A DNA stretch of 64,000 bases from Chitinophagaceae bacterium (GTDB taxonomy: Bacteria > Bacteroidota > Bacteroidia > Chitinophagales > Chitinophagaceae), in the NCBI GenBank assembly GCA_022843585.1, contig JALHNJ010000001.1, positions 496,001-560,000 of the forward strand, given 5' to 3'. A program made the position numbers and the translations under genes. Of this stretch, positions 51,989 through 59,924 are shown one piece after another (the stretch's first letter is position 1; every line of letters begins with the position of its first letter). Under the pieces are notes generated by a model. It was not told the DNA's origin, did no database searches, and worked only from the letters and a program-made list of their open reading frames with translations.

Positions 51989-53092
51989 TTAAATTTTCAA
52001 AGCGAATAATTCCATGTTTTCATTTTTACCTTTCATTTCTACAGGGCCTACGCTTTCTGTTTGCCAATCTTTCATATCAAGCAGGTCAGCCACCTCTTTT
52101 GAAACGAGGTATTTTTGATTCACATCGTTACAGGCCGATCTGATACGGGCGGCGGTATTAATTGTATCTCCGCTCATTACAAGGTCTTTTTTTACAATAC
52201 CTACCTGGCCTACCGTTACAATGCCAATATGTATACCGGCTTTGTATTCGGGGATGGTGCCATATCTTCTTCTAAAGTATTCTGCTCTAATGTTCAATTC
52301 TTTTCGTGCAGTAATAAGAGCCGCCACTGTTTTTTTTGCATTTGCTTCGGAATTGGGCCACCATACCACAATCTCATCTCCTACATATTGATATATACGG
52401 CCATCATGCTGAATGATCCCTGAAGAAATATAAAATATAAAATCACGGATGAATTTGAAGTACTCCATATTTCCCAACCGCTCTGCAATCGGGGTGGAAT
52501 CTTTCAAGTCAAGAAACATGATAATCCTTTTCTCCTCTTTTGGCTGCAGGTATTTTCCCATCATAATGTTCAGGAAAACCCCACGGGAATATTTTTCATT
52601 TATTTCAATCGCTAAGAGAGTAACCAGAAAAAGCACCACCCATTCCGGCATCTTTTTGAGTAGCCATTTGGTATGAAACATATTGTAAGCGAATTTATTC
52701 AGCGCTTCCCCAAACGTTTCTTTGGCAATCAACCACTCATAAGTAACATAAATGAAAAAGTTCATTACAAATGAAGCTAAAACAAGTATGAGTGTTTTAA
52801 GCAGGAGGTTTTTCCACAAGGATGAGTTGCGTAAATAATTTCGGAGCACTGAAACCAGGAAATAACCAATAATCAGGCTGATCAAAAAAACATTGAACTC
52901 CCGTAATGCAACTTCTTTAAAAAGATTTACACCGGGGTCCAGGTATTTTAACGAAAGCCCTTCGGTAGCTCTGCGGTATAAAAAATGTACGAAATCAAAA
53001 ATTGTCCATGCAAAAGCGATGCTGAAAACAACTTTTATTTCATGCTTTTTACTGGGAGATATTTTTGAGATTATTGATCTGGAGAATTTCAT
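51989..53092 (-). CDS. Membrane-bound class III nucleotide cyclase
   Basis: The 367-residue protein has about four membrane spans (residues 20-165) and a C-terminal class III cyclase domain (about 185-367). Metal-binding Asps are D195 (FLDLKDST) and D239 (VGDEIVVWW). N312 and R316 (GDTINTAARI) are the transition-state residues, so the site looks active. K284 (EYKAGIHIG) aligns with the lysine that contacts the purine in adenylate cyclases. The partner position three residues before G308, usually Asp or Thr in adenylate cyclases, is Val305 by my hand alignment. The nucleotide made is uncertain. It is the first gene of a cyclase-PAP2 unit and close to the HD-PycTM-like gene. Confidence 0.88.
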   Translation of the reverse strand: MKFSRSIISKISPSKKHEIKVVFSIAFAWTIFDFVHFLYRRATEGLSLKYLDPGVNLFKEVALREFNVFLISLIIGYFLVSVLRNYLRNSSLWKNLLLKTLILVLASFVMNFFIYVTYEWLIAKETFGEALNKFAYNMFHTKWLLKKMPEWVVLFLVTLLAIEINEKYSRGVFLNIMMGKYLQPKEEKRIIMFLDLKDSTPIAERLGNMEYFKFIRDFIFYISSGIIQHDGRIYQYVGDEIVVWWPNSEANAKKTVAALITARKELNIRAEYFRRRYGTIPEYKAGIHIGIVTVGQVGIVKKDLVMSGDTINTAARIRSACNDVNQKYLVSKEVADLLDMKDWQTESVGPVEMKGKNENMELFALKI

Positions 53093-53280
53093 TAGTTTTT
53101 AACTCTTTTCAAAATAGGTTATATATTTCGAATGCATTATAACTTAGGCCAGTCTCTCCTGGTTCTTTAGTTTCATTCGATTCCTTATTTCACATTCTTT
53201 ATATATATGTATTAATACAGGCGGATATTTATGAGGGAAAAAACTTCCGTCTGCTTTATTAAGATAAGAATCATGCCGGA

Positions 53281-56200
53281 TTAATACGCAAAATTTACTT
53301 TAGTGCCAATTGTAAAGTTTGGCAGTTTTTCACCGTCAGAGAATCCCAGTGTTGCTGAAATGAGAAAAAGTTTATAAGGAAGAAAATAAAAGCCACCGCC
53401 AAATGCACCATGATAAGTTCTTGATTTTTCCTCTTTAATACCCACTCTTCCTATGTTATAAAAACCGATCAGTCCAATATCACCGGGTAGAATATAGGAA
53501 TTGAGCGAAAACAATTTAGCTTTCAAATCCAACCCTGCATAAAACATTGAGCGGCCGGCATACCGGTTTTTTCGGAAGCCATACAAGTTGTTTTCCAGCC
53601 CAAAACTCATCGCCTGAAAATATTCAAAGTTCTTATTGAAGATACGACCACCTCCCATTTTTAATGCTAAAACAAGATTAGCAGGCTCTTTAAAGCTTGC
53701 ATATAAAGCCATGTCGTAATGAAACTTCATGTATTTATAACTATTGCCAGTTATACCATCAGCCAGTAATAATTCGCTATTCCAAAGCAATCCACGGGTG
53801 GGGAATAATTCATTATTTCTATTATCAAATCTGACAGCAAGCTTTGCACCGAGATATGATTTTTTTGTGAATACCCGTGCAGAATCAAGCAAACCTGAAT
53901 TATCCCGTTGACCTGATATGTTATCTACATTGTCTTTGTAATTACTTTTATAAAGATTGAACCACGGCCCTGCCATTAATTCCAATCGTTCAAACAGGCG
54001 TTTACGAACCAATGCTTCAAATTCAAAAGTCTTATACCGGGTTTGATAGAAGGAGAATTTTTTGGAATCATCCACATCAGCATTATTGCCAAGGCCAAAA
54101 AAGTTTCTTAATGCAGGATTTGCATAATGCCCCTTTAACACCAGGTCAATATTTCGGGTAATATGATTAAGTTCTCCTGCGTACCTGAATTGGTAGGCAT
54201 TTCTGTAAGGAGCATATAAAACAGAAAACCGATGGTCAGAGGCATAAGGAAGATTTCTAAAGCCATAGGTCCTTATAGAAATACCTCCCCGGATTATAAA
54301 TCCATCATCAGCATTATAATTAAAGTTTAGCTGTGGCAGTTTGGTTGTATTATAATTGAACCCAAGTATGTTTTGGTCATTAACAGGAACCGCTGCAGAA
54401 AACCTGTTTTTAGCCTTGCGGTTGTTTGAAATTAAATTCCCTTCGGATTTAAGGTCGTATAATAAACTTTCTACGCTTCCTTTTAAATCAAAAGTATCAT
54501 TCCCTTTTCCTCCTATTATGCGAATTTTAATTCTGGAAGTTGTATTGGAATCTATTACAAATTTGTCATCGTCATTTAAACCAAACAACCTGATTTCTTT
54601 GGTTTCAGATGGGAAAAATACCCTGTCAAATATTATGAAAGTTGTGTCTTTTTCACGGGAACGTCCATATACCCTTACCTGCAACCCACTCCCAAGATTA
54701 TTTACTTTAAAATATTCTTTTTCGTTGCTGCCTATAACGTTAACAGTTTTTGAAAGAAAGCGGTAGTACTTCATTCCATCTTTAGCAATCAAATCACGAC
54801 GACTAATCATTTTTTTTATAGTCTCTTCGCCACGGATAGCAAATGCTTCAGGAGGCATTTGCTTAACTGAGTTCGTAATAACAGAATCAGTCAATTTTTG
54901 CTGCACATCCGTAATTATTCTTTTCCAATCATAGGAGTCAAGGTCGGTAAGGTATATCCGGTCAAAATCTTTTGCCCGATAGCCCAGCCACTCTACTTTT
55001 GGAATTTGATAGCGAAATCCTTTTAAAAAAGGCATAGCCCGGCCACTTGCCACTTTTATGATGAAGCCATCCGAATTAAAAAGTGCCTGCCCTCTGTTTT
55101 TGGGTATAGGATGATAAATTCTCCCTTTAATGCTTTTTCCTTTTGTAGAATCTACGGTGCCCCATTTCCATTGATCAAAATGGCGGTCAAAATCACCAAT
55201 AACAATATCTAATAACCGGGCCCGTAAAACAAGCTGTGAGTCAGGCCGATGATCATTATCCTCCAACATTTTATTGAGAAGCTTGGCGGTGGTTTTTGTT
55301 TCAGCCCCATCTGCCGAAATATCCTGGGGTTCTAATATGCAGATATTTTCAGCAAAGAGTGGCTCATAAAATCCAAAAGCCGGATCTTTCGGAACAAAGA
55401 ATAACTCCGGACTAGGGGTAGATAAGTCTAAAGCTCTGGCAAGTCCGGGGATAGCAAAAGCCGCATAAGGATGGGTGGAAGAATTTAATTCGTTGATTAA
55501 ATTCTGTGCAATATTACCCCGAAGATTTTCTGGAATGGCCCGGGTTGAATTTTTATTAATACTTGATAAAACCCACTCTTTACCTGTTTTTTTATTTCGT
55601 AGCCGTAGTGATTTTGTTTCTTTACCGCCCGCAAAACTTATTACTTCAAAACCACCTTTTTCTTTTTGCAAATTGAATACTTTCATATTTACCGGTGTAG
55701 ACCATTCCGGCCGGTAATTTTGCCCCATAAAAAATTTCTTGAGGCCTTTTACAAGAGGGTACTTGTTGCTGGCTGGAACAGTAATGGTATCCTTGTATTT
55801 TGCAAAAGGATCTACTATTTCTACTTTGATTGATGAGTCGATTGCCGCTTCAGGAATAGTTGAAAAATTGAGTAAGGATGCACCATACACTTTGTGAAAG
55901 GAGTCTATAACCGAGTAAAAAGTTAGGGTAACATTTTTGTTTTTTGATATTTCCATCACCCCAAATCCTGCATCCTTAGAGTTAAAAAGACTGCTTGGAT
56001 GTTTTACGGTGCGATTTTGTTTGTAACCACCACTTCCGCTTACAATGTAATTATGATTGCTGTCTACAATATGTTGCAGGTTATGATCATGACCAGAAAT
56101 AAAAACCACATTTGGTATATCTTTTAAAACTTCGGAGATATCTCCCACCATATTCGCATACACAGGATGCTTCAAATCCTGCGGCGAACCAAATACACCT

Positions 56201-56961
56201 CTTGCCAGTGGGTAGATTGAACCTATAACCGGCAATGGGATATACAAGTTTTTTTTAATATCGGTAAAGGGAAAAATATGTTGTTTCAAGGTATATGCAT
56301 TTCCATGCGTACCATTCGTTTTAAAAGGATGGTGTGAGGCAAGAATTATTAATTTTTTTGAATTACGGGCAGCAATATCCCCAATTTGGGTAGCTAATTC
56401 CTCCTTTGTTTTATAAGGGCAATCCGATTCTATTCCAGGTTTGTCGTGGGGATGCAGCCACCACTGGCTATCAAAAATTATCATGGTAATATCATTACCA
56501 AGACTTACTTCTATTGGTCCTGGACAACCATCTTCCGGGAAATATTTTACATTGGGAATGCGCAAAAAATCCACATATAATTGTTGGCGGATGATGGCAT
56601 CCAAACCTCCCCGCCCACCACTTTCCCAATCATGATTGCCGGGTATCATGTATACTTTTGCCGGCGTATTTCGGGCTATGGAAAGTTGCGAGTCGAGTAT
56701 AGCTCTTGAAGTGGCATAATTAGCACTCTGATCATTGGGTAGACCTACTTTATAAAGATTATCTCCAAGGTATATAATAGTGGTTTTTTGGTCGAGCTTA
56801 ATATTGTCTCTCACGGCATCTACTACCGGATGCTTACCTAAAGTAAGCTCCCCGGCATCACCAATCAAAATTATACGCTGTATGATAGTATCTTCTTGTC
56901 CTTTCACTGAAAGGGATAATAGAAGGAAACAACCAATCAAAAAAACATTACTTTTTCTCAT
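53281..56961 (-). CDS. Metallophosphoesterase fused to a kinase-like domain and BamA/TamA-type outer-membrane barrel
   Basis: The 1226-residue protein has a signal peptide (1-22) and three parts. A calcineurin-like phosphoesterase covers about 28-350: GDAGE (34-38), GDN (66-68), GNHDWES (108-114), SHHPF (209-213) and GHDHN (290-294). The middle part (about 405-750) is the same module as in the divergent gene; K470 and D590/D592/R593/H594 (GDFDRHFDQWKWG) are kept, but PKNRGQALF (620-628) has Asn and Gly where the sister protein has Asp. The C-terminal part (about 850-1226) is a beta-barrel of the bacterial surface antigen type, ending in FAY. It should sit in the outer membrane with the enzymatic parts in the periplasm or outside. 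Confidence 0.88.
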   Translation of the reverse strand: MRKSNVFLIGCFLLLSLSVKGQEDTIIQRIILIGDAGELTLGKHPVVDAVRDNIKLDQKTTIIYLGDNLYKVGLPNDQSANYATSRAILDSQLSIARNTPAKVYMIPGNHDWESGGRGGLDAIIRQQLYVDFLRIPNVKYFPEDGCPGPIEVSLGNDITMIIFDSQWWLHPHDKPGIESDCPYKTKEELATQIGDIAARNSKKLIILASHHPFKTNGTHGNAYTLKQHIFPFTDIKKNLYIPLPVIGSIYPLARGVFGSPQDLKHPVYANMVGDISEVLKDIPNVVFISGHDHNLQHIVDSNHNYIVSGSGGYKQNRTVKHPSSLFNSKDAGFGVMEISKNKNVTLTFYSVIDSFHKVYGASLLNFSTIPEAAIDSSIKVEIVDPFAKYKDTITVPASNKYPLVKGLKKFFMGQNYRPEWSTPVNMKVFNLQKEKGGFEVISFAGGKETKSLRLRNKKTGKEWVLSSINKNSTRAIPENLRGNIAQNLINELNSSTHPYAAFAIPGLARALDLSTPSPELFFVPKDPAFGFYEPLFAENICILEPQDISADGAETKTTAKLLNKMLEDNDHRPDSQLVLRARLLDIVIGDFDRHFDQWKWGTVDSTKGKSIKGRIYHPIPKNRGQALFNSDGFIIKVASGRAMPFLKGFRYQIPKVEWLGYRAKDFDRIYLTDLDSYDWKRIITDVQQKLTDSVITNSVKQMPPEAFAIRGEETIKKMISRRDLIAKDGMKYYRFLSKTVNVIGSNEKEYFKVNNLGSGLQVRVYGRSREKDTTFIIFDRVFFPSETKEIRLFGLNDDDKFVIDSNTTSRIKIRIIGGKGNDTFDLKGSVESLLYDLKSEGNLISNNRKAKNRFSAAVPVNDQNILGFNYNTTKLPQLNFNYNADDGFIIRGGISIRTYGFRNLPYASDHRFSVLYAPYRNAYQFRYAGELNHITRNIDLVLKGHYANPALRNFFGLGNNADVDDSKKFSFYQTRYKTFEFEALVRKRLFERLELMAGPWFNLYKSNYKDNVDNISGQRDNSGLLDSARVFTKKSYLGAKLAVRFDNRNNELFPTRGLLWNSELLLADGITGNSYKYMKFHYDMALYASFKEPANLVLALKMGGGRIFNKNFEYFQAMSFGLENNLYGFRKNRYAGRSMFYAGLDLKAKLFSLNSYILPGDIGLIGFYNIGRVGIKEEKSRTYHGAFGGGFYFLPYKLFLISATLGFSDGEKLPNFTIGTKVNFAY

Positions 56962-57035
56962 TACACCCTTTAAAAACGTATACAGTGGTTTTTTGTTTTA
57001 AATAATTACATTAGTTGTAATCCATGTGTTAAGTA

Positions 57036-57067
57036 TTGAAAACTCCATGCCACATAAAGTTTTCAAA
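57036..57067. promoter_or_regulatory. Inverted repeat in the divergent promoter region, possible operator
   Basis: TTGAAAACT (57036-57044) and AGTTTTCAA (57059-57067) are exact reverse complements, 14 nt apart. The flanks AGTA and ATTACT extend the symmetry. It lies between the divergent barrel genes, so one factor could control both. Confidence 0.45.
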
Positions 57068-57259
57068 TTACTGAAAAGTTCTTCTATTATGTAGCGTATT
57101 TAGAAAAAAATGCATTTGGCGATACTTAGTTTTATGTACTAAAAATATCTGCATAGCAGTGATATATTATTTATTTTTATGAGATTTTTCAAAAAATCGT
57201 ATCTTTTCCACTCTCGTAAAACCTTAACTATCTCAACTAAGAGAACAAAAACTGCAACC

Positions 57260-59839
57260 ATGAAATTTAAACTGCTTGGCTTATTAATTATAAGCTCATT
57301 TTTTTCCATGCCGCAAGTACAGGCACAATCCCGGGACTCTGTGGCTGCTCCCGGCTCTAAATTTAGTACCAGCGGTGGCCGGTATTTTTGGATGGGAAAA
57401 AACTACCGGGCCGAATGGAATACACCTGTTAAAGCTCAGGTTATCAACCTATCCACCGAAAAAGGTGGCCTAACCCCCGTAAAACGTGGTGGCGGCAAAC
57501 AAACAAAATCATTACGATTGGAAGGAGCCGATGGCAGAGATTATATTTTGCGATCTATTCAGAAGTTTATTACCGATAAAACATTGCCGGGCGACCTGCA
57601 AAGTGAAGCTGCTGCTGATCTAGTTTCGGATGGGGTTTCTGCTTCATATCCGTATGCTTCCCTCTCTGTGCAAGTGTTAGCAGAGGCTGCCGGAGTTCCT
57701 TATAGTAAAGTAAAACTGGTTTATGTACCCGATGATCCTAGGTTAGGAGAACATAAGGCTGATTTTGCTAATACATTAGCAACACTGGAAGAAAGAGTAC
57801 CCGAGAGTGTTAAAAAGCCTTTCGATACAGAAGAAGTAGTGGAAAAACTGGAGGATGATAATGATAATACCGTAGACCAAATGGGCCTGTTAAGAGCAAG
57901 GATACTTGATATGTTTGTAATGGACCTTGACCGGCATGAAGGCCAATGGAATTGGGGTGCCATTGAAAAAGATAAAGGCAAGACTTATTTTCCAGTTCCC
58001 AAAGACCGTGACCAGGCTTTCTATATTAATCAGGGTGTATTGCCCGGCTTGGTTAAAGGCCGTTCATTAGTACCTCAACTGGAAGGATTTAAAGTAAAGG
58101 CTAACCATATTGGCCGTTTCAACTTTGCAGCAAGAAATCTAGACCGTTTTTTTCTTAATCAACTCACTGAGCAGGACTGGAAACAGGCAGCAGAAAAGTT
58201 TGTTTCGCAAATGACAGATGCTGTTATTGAAAGAGCTTTGGCTATGCAGCCTGCAGAAATAAGATCTATGCCCTCTAATGGCCAGATCATACAAACACTA
58301 AAAGAAAGACGCAATTTTCTTGTAGCTGAAGTAATGGAATATTACCGCTTTATTTCTGAAATAGTCAGTGTAACGGGTAGCGATAAAAAGGAACTATTTA
58401 ATGTTATCCGTAACGATGATGCCTCTGTATTGATAGAAGTATATAAAATTGACAAGGATGGCCAACAGTCAAGTAAAATGTACGAAAGAAAGTTTGATCC
58501 ATTAGTAACAAAAGAATTGCGATTGTATGGCATGGATGGAGAAGACAAATTTGTATTGAATGGCAAGAACGATAGAATAAAAGTAAGAATGATTGGCGGA
58601 GGCGGGGCAGATGCATTTGAAAATGCCAGCAACTCCCGGCCGGAAGTATTGGTATACGATAAAGTAGATGGGGCAAATACAATTAAGGGAAGGTTTAAAA
58701 ATAAAATGAGTAACGATTCCGCAGTTAACTCTTTTGATAGACTTTATTATAAATATCCATATCAGTCAGTTTTCATAACACTGGGTTTCAATCCTGATGA
58801 TGGTTTGTTTTTGGGGCCCACTTTTAAGCATATACGTCACGGATTTAGGAAAAACCCTTATAAGTCATTGCATCAGGCAAAAGCTTCGTATGCATTTTCT
58901 ACAAAGGCTTTCAATTTTCAATATCACAATGAGTTTATGTCTGTGTTAGGTGATAGAACAGATATAGTAGGCGATGCTGAATATCGGGGACCTAACAACA
59001 CCAGTAACTTTTTTGGATATGGAGTAACTACAGTCTATGACAAATCCAAAACAGGAAGATTCCGCTATTATAGAGCCCGATATGATTTAGGAGAAATTTC
59101 ATTGCAGCTTCGTCATCGCTTCTCCGATAAAGTAAATCTAACATTGGGACCTACTTTCCAGTTCTACTCCATGGATTCAACTGATAAATTAAACAGTGCA
59201 AGATATATAGTGGCTGATGCAGAAAATAATGATCCATTACTCTTTGATAAGACTACTGCATTTGCAAAGCAATCTTATTTCGGGGCAAGGGTTTCGTTAA
59301 CTATCGACACAAGAAATCATCCTGTATTGCCAAGCACTGGTATTAACTGGGTAACTGCTGTTAAACACTTGTCTGGTATCAATGACAATAGCTATGATAA
59401 GGTAACGCAGGTAAATTCTAATTTTACTTTTTATCTAAACCTGATAAATGACAGGCTGACTTTTGCCAACCGTTTGGGTGCCGGCGTTACAATGGGCAAA
59501 GAATTTGAGTTTTACCAGGCACAATACCTTGGCAGTGATGATAACCTGCGGGGCTTCCGCAGAGAACGATTTGCCGGAAAGTCTAAAATTTATAACCAGG
59601 CAGAACTTCGCTTACGCTTAGCAAATTTCAGAACCTATTTATTCCCGGCTGCTTTTGGTATTCATGCATTTGTTGATGCAGGCAGAGTGTATTTAGAAAA
59701 TGATATTGATGATAAAATGCTATTCGGTTACGGAGCAGGTATTTGGTTTTCGCCACTACGCCGCTTCCTGATTACTTTCACCTTTGCCATGTCTGATGAA
59801 GATAAAATTCCATTGGTGGGGTTGGGCTGGAAATTTTAA
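57260..59839 (+). CDS. Outer-membrane barrel protein with N-terminal kinase-like domain
   Basis: The 859-residue protein (ATG 57260, giving signal peptide MKFKLLGLLIISSFFSMPQVQAQ) shares its central and barrel parts with the divergent gene. The first part (about 40-380) has SLRLEGADGRDYILRSIQK (Lys102), DLDRHEGQWNW (222-232) and PVPKDRDQAF (245-254). The order lysine, D-x-D-R-H, then D-R-D resembles the kinase fold of the PI3K/HipA/FAM20 type (Lys, DRHxxN, DxG-like). The C-terminal half is a BamA/TamA-like barrel (surface antigen). No family assignment for the N-terminal part is certain. The upstream in-frame start at 57179 lacks a signal peptide at its N-terminus. Confidence 0.82.
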   Translation: MKFKLLGLLIISSFFSMPQVQAQSRDSVAAPGSKFSTSGGRYFWMGKNYRAEWNTPVKAQVINLSTEKGGLTPVKRGGGKQTKSLRLEGADGRDYILRSIQKFITDKTLPGDLQSEAAADLVSDGVSASYPYASLSVQVLAEAAGVPYSKVKLVYVPDDPRLGEHKADFANTLATLEERVPESVKKPFDTEEVVEKLEDDNDNTVDQMGLLRARILDMFVMDLDRHEGQWNWGAIEKDKGKTYFPVPKDRDQAFYINQGVLPGLVKGRSLVPQLEGFKVKANHIGRFNFAARNLDRFFLNQLTEQDWKQAAEKFVSQMTDAVIERALAMQPAEIRSMPSNGQIIQTLKERRNFLVAEVMEYYRFISEIVSVTGSDKKELFNVIRNDDASVLIEVYKIDKDGQQSSKMYERKFDPLVTKELRLYGMDGEDKFVLNGKNDRIKVRMIGGGGADAFENASNSRPEVLVYDKVDGANTIKGRFKNKMSNDSAVNSFDRLYYKYPYQSVFITLGFNPDDGLFLGPTFKHIRHGFRKNPYKSLHQAKASYAFSTKAFNFQYHNEFMSVLGDRTDIVGDAEYRGPNNTSNFFGYGVTTVYDKSKTGRFRYYRARYDLGEISLQLRHRFSDKVNLTLGPTFQFYSMDSTDKLNSARYIVADAENNDPLLFDKTTAFAKQSYFGARVSLTIDTRNHPVLPSTGINWVTAVKHLSGINDNSYDKVTQVNSNFTFYLNLINDRLTFANRLGAGVTMGKEFEFYQAQYLGSDDNLRGFRRERFAGKSKIYNQAELRLRLANFRTYLFPAAFGIHAFVDAGRVYLENDIDDKMLFGYGAGIWFSPLRRFLITFTFAMSDEDKIPLVGLGWKF

Positions 59840-59860
59840 ATAATAATTTTCTTACGATAT

Positions 59861-59898
59861 AAAAAAGAGGTCGGCTTTTAAAGCCGGCCTCTTTTTTA
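59861..59898. terminator. Bidirectional terminator after the barrel gene
   Basis: AAAAAAGAGGTCGGCTTT and AAGCCGGCCTCTTTTTT form a stem with one G-T pair; A and T runs on both sides serve both strands. It lies between convergent genes. Confidence 0.9.
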
Positions 59899-59924
59899 TA
59901 TCGCTTATAAACTGAGCTTGTTTA

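Noticed and set aside
49113-53092. Calling the HD-PycTM-like gene and the cyclase a proven Pycsar system
   Set aside because: The genes are separated by two others, one on the opposite strand, and the cyclase is membrane-bound. The evidence only supports a hypothesis.
53958-53970. An arm GAACCACGG of the palindromic element
   Set aside because: It lies inside the coding sequence of the metallophosphoesterase-barrel gene and has no complementary arm nearby, so it is a chance match.
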